Assembly: GCA_020027305.1 (NCBI GenBank)
Contig: JAHRAM010000192.1
Span: 1 to 24,191, forward strand
DNA: 24,191 nucleotides
From: Acidimicrobiia bacterium
Lineage (GTDB): Bacteria; Actinomycetota; Acidimicrobiia; Acidimicrobiales; Hopanoidiivorantaceae
Reading direction: 5' to 3'
The translations under genes and the position numbers were made by a program. The stretch's first letter is position 1, and each line of letters begins with the position of its first letter. Of the stretch, positions 14,779 to 22,347 are shown one piece after another. Below the pieces are notes generated by a model. That model made no database searches. It saw only the letters and a program-made list of their open reading frames with translations, and was not told the DNA's origin.

Positions 14779-16446
14779 TTAATTCTCTTTTTCGACAACC
14801 CTATTTAAGTCAAGGCTTATGTTGTAGCCTTTTCCATCACAATCTTCACAGTGTATTGAAAAGGAATCCAAAAGACCCTCATCAATTCTCTTTCTGGTAA
14901 TTTGGGCAACCCCAAACTGAGAAATGTTGTTATCTACCTTTACACTGGTAGGGTCTTGTGCGAGAGCTGCTTTAAGTTCTTGCATTAAAATACTTCTGGA
15001 TTTTTTCTCCTGCATGTCAATGAAATCAATTGCGATAATGCCCCCGATGTCTCGCAAGCGAAGTTGATAAGCAACTTCTTTTGCTGCTTCTAAGTTGGCA
15101 TTTAAAGCTGTATCTTCTGTGTTGGTACTGCTCTTATCTCTTGCGCTGTTCACATCTACCACAGTAAATGCCTCAGTTCTTTGAATGACTATATTTCCAC
15201 CTGAAGGCAACCACACTTTGGTGTCGAGTGATTTCTGAAGTTGGGTCGCAACATTTTTGCTGTCAAACAAATCAATGGGCTCTTCTTCTCTGTCATAATA
15301 CTCAACCCTATCTAGCAAATTTGGAGCAATGCTTTTTAGCAGTCGGCAAATTTTTTCATATAGCTCCCAATCATCAACCAACATGCTTCTAAAATCACGA
15401 TTGAATTTATCTCGGATGCTCCGAAAGGTGGCATCGGCCTCTCTATAAACAAGTGAAGGTGCGCTAACATTCGCTTTTTTTGCTGCCTTTGAGATTTCTT
15501 CCCAGCGGTTTAATAAAACCTTAAGATCTTCTTCAATCTCAGCACTAGAAGCCTCAGTTGCATACGTTCTAACAATAATGCCGTGGTTATCAGGCTTTAC
15601 ATTGTTGAGGGTGCGACGCAAACGTTTTTTCTCAGAATCAGCAATATTTCTAGAAAACACAACTGAAGTTTGATTAGGTAACAGCACTACATATTTTCCA
15701 GCAAGCGATATTTGTTGGGTGACTTTTGCCCCCTTATCAGAAATCGGATTTTTTGTAATCTGGCAAAGCACATGCTGTTTGGGGCGAAGGGCAACATCAA
15801 TGGGAAGCGCCTCAACATTGGAGTCATTATTTTTTCCCCCATTCACAAGGTCTGCTTGGTGAAGCACAGCATTTTTTGAAGTCCCAATATCTAAAAATGC
15901 CATCTCAGTAGATTTTGAAATATTTCTAACAACAGCCATATAAATGTTTCCATAAATTTCATCTTCGGTATAGTCATCTCGCGAAACTGAATACTCAATC
16001 AAGCTCTTGCCCTGAAGCACTGCTGTGTGAGTATGAAAACGCCCCTTGTGAACAAGCATCTGATAGCGTCCAGTGTAGCTAACAGTTGGCTTTTTAGATT
16101 TTTTTCCTGAAGGCTTTTTTTCTTTTAATGAGTCTTTGTCATTAGGCTGAAAAGATGAATCCTGACCTAATTCATTTTTAGAATTGGTCGCTTTTCCGCT
16201 TTGTCCCTTTTGCCCTCGTTGCCCTTTTTGTCCGTGTTGCCCTTTTTGTCCGTGTTGCCCTTTTTCTTGGCTAGAAGAAAGATGCTGTTTATTTTTTTGG
16301 GACTTCTTCTTTTTCGTCAGCCCTTGATTATGTTGCTGTTCGGGCTGAACAGAAGGTCGGGTGTCGCCGATTTTAGGGCGTTGAGATACAGTTGTTGGTT
16401 CTGTAATCGTAGATTCTTTGGAGTTCTGCGTTGTCTCTGTAGTCAT
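14779..16446 (-). CDS. rne: Ribonuclease E/G family endoribonuclease
   Basis: Single-strand endoribonuclease for mRNA decay and rRNA/tRNA processing. The catalytic core is complete: S1-like segment (about 125-215, YGNIYMAVVRNI, AFLDIGTSKNAVL), DNase I-like region, the Mg-binding DVNSAR (D about 431) and IDFIDM (about 473-478), and a CEDCDGKGY Zn-link-like motif near 533. The protein ends about 23 residues after that, so there is no C-terminal scaffold. Instead the first 120 residues are low-complexity Lys/Gln/Ser, with six-residue repeats of GQHGQK. I prefer the ATG at 16446 (555 aa), with GGAAAGG 11 nt upstream, to the ATG at 16488 that adds 14 residues. In actinobacteria rne lies between ndk and rplU, as here. 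Confidence 0.95.
   Translation of the reverse strand: MTTETTQNSKESTITEPTTVSQRPKIGDTRPSVQPEQQHNQGLTKKKKSQKNKQHLSSSQEKGQHGQKGQHGQKGQRGQKGQSGKATNSKNELGQDSSFQPNDKDSLKEKKPSGKKSKKPTVSYTGRYQMLVHKGRFHTHTAVLQGKSLIEYSVSRDDYTEDEIYGNIYMAVVRNISKSTEMAFLDIGTSKNAVLHQADLVNGGKNNDSNVEALPIDVALRPKQHVLCQITKNPISDKGAKVTQQISLAGKYVVLLPNQTSVVFSRNIADSEKKRLRRTLNNVKPDNHGIIVRTYATEASSAEIEEDLKVLLNRWEEISKAAKKANVSAPSLVYREADATFRSIRDKFNRDFRSMLVDDWELYEKICRLLKSIAPNLLDRVEYYDREEEPIDLFDSKNVATQLQKSLDTKVWLPSGGNIVIQRTEAFTVVDVNSARDKSSTNTEDTALNANLEAAKEVAYQLRLRDIGGIIAIDFIDMQEKKSRSILMQELKAALAQDPTSVKVDNNISQFGVAQITRKRIDEGLLDSFSIHCEDCDGKGYNISLDLNRVVEKEN
16218..16265. repeat. 18-bp tandem repeat in rne coding region
   Basis: About 2.7 copies of the 18-bp unit GTTGCCCTTTTTGTCCGT, starting at 16218, 16236 and 16254. 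In frame; encodes repeated GQHGQK in the N-terminal low-complexity region of RNase E. Confidence 0.8.
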
Positions 16447-16831
16447 AGTAATTGTTACCTTTCCATACAGGGGGATTTCCCACAGCAAACGCCAAGAAAG
16501 TAGTGTTTGAGAGGTTCATGCTAGTAGTTGGTGTTTTTAGTTCCCGCATGTTTTGTGCCCTGCATATATTCTTAAAAATTAAATCTTTCATTTCTTGTAC
16601 CATCTACCTTTCTTTCGGCTATCTTTTTCAAGATTTTAAGAAATGTCTGTTTTATAAAACTTAATTATTTTATAAAACTTAATTATAAGTGTAGCAGGGT
16701 TTTTACCTTATTGTTTTATAATTTTTTTCCATTTGGGGTTTTGAGTTGCAACAAGGTTAGCTTTTTGGCTTGAATGAAGGGAATTAGTGCTGAAGGAAAT
16801 TAGCAATGAGGGGAATTAGTGCTGAGGAAAA
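16447..16831. other. ndk-rne spacer (rne leader region)
   Basis: 385 bp without a supported gene. From ndk towards rne it holds a 32-bp tandem duplication, a good -10-like TATAAT (minus strand, 16687-16682) without a matching -35, an 18-bp tandem repeat of TTTATAAAACTTAATTAT, and a small open frame starting at 16603 behind AGAAAGG that overlaps the start of rne in another frame. A promoter and long 5' leader for rne are plausible. No rho-independent terminator is clear. Confidence 0.5.
16651..16686. repeat. 18-bp x2 tandem repeat in rne leader
   Basis: Units TTTATAAAACTTAATTAT at 16651-16668 and 16669-16686, essentially identical. The candidate TATAAT lies at its right edge on the minus strand. 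Confidence 0.8.
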
Positions 16832-16836
16832 TTAGC
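16773..16836. repeat. 32-bp x2 tandem repeat at the end of ndk
   Basis: Units 16773-16804 and 16805-16836 match at 29 of 32 positions (core GGGAATTAGTGCTGA). The second copy includes the ndk stop codon (16832-16834). Confidence 0.85.
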
Positions 16837-17230
16837 CAAAAAAGAGTGAAATCTCACGTTTTGCAGATTCATCGGAATCTGAGCCATGTATGAGATTTTC
16901 TGTCAGCTGAATGCCATAATCGCCACGAATTGTTCCAGGGGCAGCATCTATTGGATTGGTTGCCCCCATCATTTCTCTAACAATTGAAACGGTATCTTCT
17001 GGCCCTTCCAGTATCATCGCCAGACATGGCGACCTGCCAATAAATTTTTCAAGGGCAGGATAGAAATCTTTTTCTATGTGTTCTACGTAATGCTTTTTCG
17101 CCAACTCTTTATCAACTGTCACGATTTTGGAACCTACAATCTTAAGCCCCTTCCTTTCAAAACGAGAAATTATTTCGCCAGCCAACTTTCGCTCCATAGT
17201 GTCAGGCTTTAATAAAATAAACGTCTGCAT
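16832..17230 (-). CDS. ndk: Nucleoside diphosphate kinase
   Basis: 132 aa. Transfers the gamma phosphate of NTPs to NDPs through a phosphohistidine. MQTFILLKPDTMERKLAGEI is the family N-terminus; the active-site His lies in ENLIHGSDSDESA, and GATNPIDAAPGTIRGDYG is conserved. Its ATG shares one base with the folC stop (TAATG at 17228-17232), indicating coupled translation, the actinobacterial folC-ndk-rne arrangement. Confidence 0.98.
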   Translation of the reverse strand: MQTFILLKPDTMERKLAGEIISRFERKGLKIVGSKIVTVDKELAKKHYVEHIEKDFYPALEKFIGRSPCLAMILEGPEDTVSIVREMMGATNPIDAAPGTIRGDYGIQLTENLIHGSDSDESAKREISLFFG

Positions 17231-18618
17231 TATATATTTGAATATTGGAGTTTTAATTCTTGCTGCACTTCTTTAATTGCCCCCGCCAAATAAAGCGATC
17301 CACACACAAATATTAAATCGGAATTCATGGCGTCTTGATTCACTGCTTCTTGGTAAGCCTCGATGGGTTCATCTATACAAACTGAGTTTAGCCCCATTTG
17401 GATTGCAACCTCATGAAGCTCTTTTGCCTCTCTCGTTCTAGGTGTCGGTAACGTTGTGCATATCACGGAGTCAAAAGTATCTGCCTTGAGTGCCTTCAGC
17501 ATTTCTTCAGGAGATTTGTCTCCAGTGATGCCAAAGATGAGTGTAGATTTTTCCATTGGGCTATCAGCTAGATAGTCTTCCAAAGCATTTCGTGCAGCTT
17601 GTGCGCCATCTGGATTGTGTCCCCCATCAATTATAGTGAGCGGGTTTTCACACAAAATTTCAAATCTCCCTGAGAGCCTGACACGCGAGAATGCCTCTGC
17701 CACAATTTCTTGGGTTAGTGGATTACGAGTGAAAGCCTGGACTGCCCCAAGGGCAAGGGTAGCATTGTTACCTTGATAGGAGCCATGCAGAGCAAGAAAT
17801 AAATTCTTAAAATCACGTGGCTCATCTATGTTTGTTTGAATATCTAAACATCTTCCACTTTTTTCATATGTTCCATTTGCCACACCAGACACTTTTTCAT
17901 TTCTGATGCACTTCAACTCGCTTCCTAGATAATATGTTTGAGATGGATTTTCCTCTTCAAAAATTGCACGGAGGTCGGGGCGGGTTACTCCAGAAACTAA
18001 TTTTGCGCCTGATTTTATAATGCCTGCTTTTTCCCACGCGATGTGCTTTTCCCACTCTCCCTTACCATCTGTATGGTCTCTTGCTACATTTGTAACCACA
18101 CACACATCAGCATCAATTATGTTAGTAGCATCAAAACGTCCCAGCTTGCCTACCTCAACAACTGCCACATCAATATTTTGTCTTTCAAACAAACAAAACG
18201 CTGCCATTGTTCCAATTTCAAACCAAGTGAAAGAAATGTCTTTGTTTTTTTCCTCTAGTTCTTTTAGGTCTGCCAAAATTGAATCAAGCTCATCATCATC
18301 TACAGGCATGCCATTGATTTGAAAACGTTCATTCAAAAATACAGTATGAGGGCTCGCATAAGTGCCAACCTTATAACCTTGAGCCACCAACAGATGGGTT
18401 ATGATGTGTGCCGTTGATCCCTTACCATTAGTGCCAGTTATATGAATGCTTGGATATTTTGTTTGAGGGTTGCCAAGTAGCGCTGCTTGCTCCCTTGCTC
18501 TATCAAGGGAAACCCCTTCAATTTTTCCAGCTGTCACTTCGAAATTGATATGCGAATCTAACCAGTCCCTATGATGCAACTTTCTCTGTGTCAAGCCCTT
18601 GGTCGCTCTTAATGTCAT
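17230..18618 (-). CDS. folC: Folylpolyglutamate synthase / dihydrofolate synthase
   Basis: Mur-ligase-family cytosolic enzyme, 462 aa, that adds glutamate to dihydropteroate and folates using ATP. P-loop ITGTNGKGST at 60-69, VVEVGKLGRFDATNII, the ATP/Mg segment VTNVARDHTDGKGEWEKH, and the C-terminal domain IIDGGHNPDGAQAARNAL with TTLPTPRTREAKELHEVA. With the ATG at 18618 it overlaps clpX by 50 bp; TTG codons at 18594 or 18579 would shorten the overlap and would still keep the LDSHINFE region, so the start is uncertain. valS, which I recall between clpX and folC in many actinobacteria, is absent. Confidence 0.95.
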   Translation of the reverse strand: MTLRATKGLTQRKLHHRDWLDSHINFEVTAGKIEGVSLDRAREQAALLGNPQTKYPSIHITGTNGKGSTAHIITHLLVAQGYKVGTYASPHTVFLNERFQINGMPVDDDELDSILADLKELEEKNKDISFTWFEIGTMAAFCLFERQNIDVAVVEVGKLGRFDATNIIDADVCVVTNVARDHTDGKGEWEKHIAWEKAGIIKSGAKLVSGVTRPDLRAIFEEENPSQTYYLGSELKCIRNEKVSGVANGTYEKSGRCLDIQTNIDEPRDFKNLFLALHGSYQGNNATLALGAVQAFTRNPLTQEIVAEAFSRVRLSGRFEILCENPLTIIDGGHNPDGAQAARNALEDYLADSPMEKSTLIFGITGDKSPEEMLKALKADTFDSVICTTLPTPRTREAKELHEVAIQMGLNSVCIDEPIEAYQEAVNQDAMNSDLIFVCGSLYLAGAIKEVQQELKLQYSNI

Positions 18619-19933
18619 GTTTTATCGTGTCTTTTTTTATCGTGTCTTTCTGTTTCTGCCCTTCATTCTTTCGTGTGGCATATTCTAATTTTGGTTTCTT
18701 TGCTTTCTTGACTACATCAGCATCAATCGTACACTTTATTATTTCACCTTGTGAGGGAATTTCATACATAAGCTCTAGTAGCAAATCTTCGATGATGCTC
18801 TTTAAGCCTCTGGCTCCAATTTCTCGCTTGAGGGCTAGTTCTGCAATTTCTTTTAGGGCGCCTTCAGTAAATTTTAACTCTACCCCTTCTGTATCAAAAT
18901 ATTTTTGATACTGTTTTATCAAGGCATTTTTAGGCTTTGTCAAAACTTCCACTAGGGAATCTGCCCCCAAATCTCCTAACGTGGCGATAACTGGAACTCT
19001 TCCCACAAATTCTGGAATCATTCCATAATTGATAAGGTCAACAGGTTCAACCTTAGAGAAAATTTCACCCAAAGGTCGCTCGGCAGAACGTCTAACATCT
19101 GCTCCATATCCTATGCCGCCCTTACCTAATCTAGCCTCAATAACCATATCAAGCCCAGAAAAGGAACCCGCACAGAAAAACAAAATATTTTTTGTGTTGA
19201 TTGAAATGTAATCTTGATGAGGATGTTTTCTGCCGCCTTCTGGAGGAACTGATGCCACCGTGCCTTCCATTATCTTGAGTAGGGCTTGCTGAACTCCTTC
19301 CCCAGAAACATCTCGAGTGATTGACATATTTTCGGCCTTTCTAGCAATCTTGTCAATCTCATCAATATATATAATGCCTTGTTGCGCTTGGGAGATATCC
19401 ATGTTGGCAGCTTGAAGTAGCTTTAGCAAAATATTTTCTACATCTTCACCCACATATTCAGCCTCTGTTAAGGCTGTAGCGTCAACTATAGCAAACGGAA
19501 CATTTAACATCTTTGCCAAAGTTTCAGCTATGAATGTTTTGCCACAGCCAGATGGACCAATCATCAAAATATTTGACTTGCTTAGTTCTACGTCATTATC
19601 TTGGGGCAAGAGCACCCGTTTATAGTGGTTATAAACTGCAACTGAGATTATTCGCTTGGCATTGTCTTGCTCAATGACATATTCGTTTAGAAAATTACAT
19701 ATATCAATAGGCTTGGGAAGCTCTTCAAATTTGCGCTGCTCTTCACTTTTTTCTTCAAGCTCTATTGCAGATGGCACTCCCCTATGGTCTTCAATGATTT
19801 TGTTGCAAACTCCTACGCATTCATCACAAATGTTTACACCAGCTGGGCCAGCTGCCATGTGCTTGACCTGCCACTCAGACTTGTTACAAAATGAACAAGA
19901 AGTCTTGTCTCCGCCGTCAGTTAATTTTGCCAT
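18569..19933 (-). CDS. clpX: ATP-dependent protease ATP-binding subunit ClpX
   Basis: AAA+ unfoldase feeding ClpP, 454 aa. N-terminal zinc finger C13-C16-C36-C39 (SCSFC, ICDEC); Walker A GPSGCGKT (126-133); Walker B IIYIDEID (187-194); RKH loop GGRKHPHQDY; sensor-2 region REIGARGLKSIIE. Two core features differ from textbook ClpX: the pore-1 loop is EYVG (159-162) instead of GYVG, and the ClpP-contacting loop reads IGYGA rather than IGFGA. The sensor region FCAGSFSGLD also deviates from the usual GGAF. The C-terminus has a charged extension with a duplicated KDTIK. clpP lies 55 bp upstream on the same strand. Confidence 0.97.
   Translation of the reverse strand: MAKLTDGGDKTSCSFCNKSEWQVKHMAAGPAGVNICDECVGVCNKIIEDHRGVPSAIELEEKSEEQRKFEELPKPIDICNFLNEYVIEQDNAKRIISVAVYNHYKRVLLPQDNDVELSKSNILMIGPSGCGKTFIAETLAKMLNVPFAIVDATALTEAEYVGEDVENILLKLLQAANMDISQAQQGIIYIDEIDKIARKAENMSITRDVSGEGVQQALLKIMEGTVASVPPEGGRKHPHQDYISINTKNILFFCAGSFSGLDMVIEARLGKGGIGYGADVRRSAERPLGEIFSKVEPVDLINYGMIPEFVGRVPVIATLGDLGADSLVEVLTKPKNALIKQYQKYFDTEGVELKFTEGALKEIAELALKREIGARGLKSIIEDLLLELMYEIPSQGEIIKCTIDADVVKKAKKPKLEYATRKNEGQKQKDTIKKDTIKHDIKSDQGLDTEKVAS
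18621..18649. repeat. 15-bp tandem duplication in clpX C-terminus
   Basis: TTTATCGTGTCTTT at 18621-18634 and 18636-18649, 15 bp apart, giving KDTIK-KDTIK in the C-terminal extension. In frame, so the reading frame is kept. Confidence 0.75.
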
Positions 19934-19988
19934 AACTTTTGCGCTTTATGTTTCCTTGCTTTTAATTCTTACTTTAGCTTTTGTTTTT

Positions 19989-20624
19989 TTAATTGCCTTT
20001 CCCGTTTTCACTGGAAGCACTTGATGCTTTAGTATCAATATCGCGAGAGGTAATGATTCGGTCAATAATCCCATAGTCTTTTGCGCCCTCAGCATCCATT
20101 GGAAAATCTCTATCTGAATCGGCGCGAATTTGTTTTTGCGTTTTGCCTGTATGGTTTGCCAAGATCTTTTCTAGCTCCATTCTCTGACGTTGGATTTCTT
20201 GATTTGCCAATTCAATATCTGAAACTTGTCCCTGTGCCCCAGAGTATAGCTGATGCAAAAGCACCCGTGAATGTGGAAGTGCTAATCGCTTGCCTGGGCT
20301 ACCAGCAGCCAGCAAAACTGCAGCTGCCGAAGCAGCTTGGCCAAAACAAATGGTGACTATCTCAGGCTTTATATATTGCATGGTGTCATAAATGGCAAAC
20401 AAGGAATTTACACTTCCACCTGGGGAATTAATGTAGAGGCTAATATCTCTGTCGGCATTTTCTGACTCAAGGTGAAGGAGTTGAGCGCAAATGAGATTTG
20501 CGATTGAATCGTCAATGGGAGTTCCCAAAAAGATTATATGTTCTTTGAGCAAGCGGGAATAAAGATCGAATGCTCGCTCACCTCTACTGGATTGCTCAAT
20601 AACTGTTGGAACTATGTATGACAT
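19989..20624 (-). CDS. clpP: ATP-dependent Clp protease proteolytic subunit
   Basis: Serine peptidase of the Clp barrel, 211 aa. Catalytic triad: S99 in FGQAASAAAVL, H124 in RVLLHQ, D173 in DSDRDF; SPGGSV near 68-73 forms the oxyanion strand. The sequence around S99 and the following LLAAGSPGKRLALP resemble actinobacterial ClpP2 more than ClpP1, from memory. Only one clpP is present where actinobacteria often have a clpP1-clpP2 pair. It lies between tig and clpX on the same strand, with no terminator in the short gaps. The Shine-Dalgarno is weak (AAGG about 14 nt upstream). Confidence 0.97.
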   Translation of the reverse strand: MSYIVPTVIEQSSRGERAFDLYSRLLKEHIIFLGTPIDDSIANLICAQLLHLESENADRDISLYINSPGGSVNSLFAIYDTMQYIKPEIVTICFGQAASAAAVLLAAGSPGKRLALPHSRVLLHQLYSGAQGQVSDIELANQEIQRQRMELEKILANHTGKTQKQIRADSDRDFPMDAEGAKDYGIIDRIITSRDIDTKASSASSENGKGN

Positions 20625-20652
20625 TTTGACTTGTTTGCCTTTCTTTTTGCTA

Positions 20653-20678
20653 TTCTATTTTCTTTTTCTATTTTTATT
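20653..20678. repeat. 13-bp tandem repeat in tig-clpP spacer
   Basis: TTCTATTTTCTTT followed directly by TTCTATTTTTATT; 10-11 of 13 positions agree. The spacer is otherwise A/G-rich in the transcript and lacks a terminator. Confidence 0.5.
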
Positions 20679-20681
20679 TGC

Positions 20682-22136
20682 TTATATTTTTTCTGTCGAT
20701 TCTACTACTTCTGGCTTTTGTGATTTCTCTGATTGTTCTTCTGGTGCAATTTTTTCTTCTGCTTCGCTATTTTCTGTAGCCTCTTTTGCCTCAACAGCTC
20801 CTTCTAATGCTTCAGTTTCTTCTAATTTAGGTGGCGGCTTTATATCTTCAGCCTTAACGGGAATATTATTCTCATCTGTAATTTGTGCATGTTCAATCAG
20901 CCACTCCATAGCTTTTTGCTGTAAGAGGTTCTTACTTATAATACTAATATCTGGCTTTAGGTCAGTGGGTGTTTGTTTATTTGCTTGTTTATGATTTTGC
21001 CGACTATTTTGACTCTTGTTTTTCGCATTATTTTGATTATTGCTTTCAGTGATTAAGCGAATTTGGTCTTCAATCTGTGCTACAGCCTCATTTAGCTCAG
21101 CTTCTTCTAACTCTAAGTTTTCTTGACGAATGACAGCCCTTATTGCCAAATCTATTTTTATCGTATTTGTAGCGTGTTCATGAATATGGGGGTCATTTTG
21201 TTGTTGCTCTGGCAAACGACTCTTTATGGACTCCACTTCATTTTGCATCATTGCTTCTGGTATTGGGATAGAAATGAGCTTTAGCAACTCCTGCACTATA
21301 CGCTCTTGTGTCAATTGTAATATGCTATTTCGTTTTGAAGCAGTAACTTGAACTTTTAAGTCTTGTCGCATCTCATCCACAGTGTCAAATTCTGAAATCT
21401 TTTTTGCCAAATCATCAGTTAGCTCAGGAAGCTTGTTCTCAGATATTTTCTTAACCAAAACCTTAACACGCATGTTGCCTTCTTCTTGGGGGTGAGACGC
21501 ATTGAACTCCAAAATGTCGCCAACTTTTGCACCCGTCAACTCTTTTTCCATTTCTTCAATCGGGCTTTGCCCGCCTAGCTCATAGACATAATCAGACACA
21601 TTCATTCCTTCAACTTCTTGCCCATTAAATGTGGAGTGTAAATCAATAGTGAGGTGGTCGCCCTTGATTGCGCTCCTTGAAACCTCTGAAAGCTCGCCAA
21701 AGCTCTTTAGGTAATTGTTTTCAATTTCTTTAAGCTCTTCTTCGGTCGGCAAGACAGGTGGAACTGTAATCTTTAGACTTTCATATCCCCTTAGCTCAGG
21801 CTCAGGGCGAATCTCTATCTCTGCTTCAAAAGTTACAGGGCTTTGACTTAGGATTTTCACATCAATTATGGCAATGGCATCCAATCCCTCTTCTTCAATG
21901 GCTTCCTGAATGTATTTAGGAAGAGCTCTACTTAGTGTGTCTTCCCTGAGTTGCTCTTCACCAATTTTTGAACGTAGATGTTTTGGCGGTACTTTGCCTT
22001 TTCTAAATCCAGGTAGCTCAACAGTCTTAGCTGCTTCCGTTACAAAAGCAACTAAATCTTTTTCAAAATCATCTTCTAAAAGCTCTATATTGAGCTTCCT
22101 TTTATTTTCACCAATATCAGCAATCGTGGATTTCAT
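20682..22136 (-). CDS. tig: Trigger factor (ribosome-associated chaperone)
   Basis: Binds ribosomal protein L23 at the exit tunnel and holds nascent chains. I start it at the ATG at 22136 (484 aa), because MKSTIADIGENKRKLNIEL matches the family start; an upstream ATG at 22217 would add 27 basic residues crossing a tandem repeat. The ribosome-binding GFRKGKVP is at 43-50, a FKBP-type PPIase domain spans about 152-232, and the C-terminal arms follow. Two oddities: a 26-residue Asn/Gln/Lys-rich insert (365-390) inside the C-terminal domain, and a long acidic Glu-rich tail (about 430-484). Heads the tig-clpP-clpX cluster. Confidence 0.96.
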   Translation of the reverse strand: MKSTIADIGENKRKLNIELLEDDFEKDLVAFVTEAAKTVELPGFRKGKVPPKHLRSKIGEEQLREDTLSRALPKYIQEAIEEEGLDAIAIIDVKILSQSPVTFEAEIEIRPEPELRGYESLKITVPPVLPTEEELKEIENNYLKSFGELSEVSRSAIKGDHLTIDLHSTFNGQEVEGMNVSDYVYELGGQSPIEEMEKELTGAKVGDILEFNASHPQEEGNMRVKVLVKKISENKLPELTDDLAKKISEFDTVDEMRQDLKVQVTASKRNSILQLTQERIVQELLKLISIPIPEAMMQNEVESIKSRLPEQQQNDPHIHEHATNTIKIDLAIRAVIRQENLELEEAELNEAVAQIEDQIRLITESNNQNNAKNKSQNSRQNHKQANKQTPTDLKPDISIISKNLLQQKAMEWLIEHAQITDENNIPVKAEDIKPPPKLEETEALEGAVEAKEATENSEAEEKIAPEEQSEKSQKPEVVESTEKI

Positions 22137-22173
22137 AGCCTTAATCTTTATTCTACTTAGAGATTGTCTGTTG

Positions 22174-22201
22174 CTTACTCTGTTTTCCTTACTCTGTTTT
22201 C
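22174..22201. repeat. 14-bp perfect tandem repeat in tig leader
   Basis: CTTACTCTGTTTTC at 22174-22187 and again at 22188-22201, no mismatch, 38 bp upstream of the tig start on the transcript. Confidence 0.9.
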
Positions 22202-22263
22202 TAGTCTTGCCTTGCAATTTGAAAATTTCGTGCTATTTTTTACTATAAGTTTATTTAAGTTTT

Positions 22264-22284
22264 AAAAGCCACTAAAAGGCTTTT
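22264..22284. repeat. Inverted repeat AAAAGCC-N7-GGCTTTT
   Basis: Perfect 7-bp stem and 7-base loop in the divergent region. The A/T flanks could act as a weak bidirectional terminator or leader hairpin, but its place between divergent genes suits a leader element or operator better. Confidence 0.45.
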
Positions 22285-22347
22285 ATGGGAGAATTTATTT
22301 AATGCCTCACAAAAAAGTGGTTTTACTACTGCTACTAATGCCCCCTA

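Larger units (their letters stand above)
22137..22347. promoter_or_regulatory. Divergent tig / surface-protein control region
   Basis: 211 bp between two divergent genes. It holds a perfect 14-bp tandem duplication near tig and an inverted repeat AAAAGCC-N7-GGCTTTT at 22264-22284. Promoters for both genes should be here, but no pair of -35/-10 boxes is convincing. Confidence 0.4.

Noticed and set aside
22302..22347. Earlier ATG or GTG starts for the surface protein
   Set aside because: The ATG at 22302 is in another frame, the in-frame ATG at 22285 meets a stop after four more codons, and the GTG near 22317 is out of frame; only 22348 reads through.
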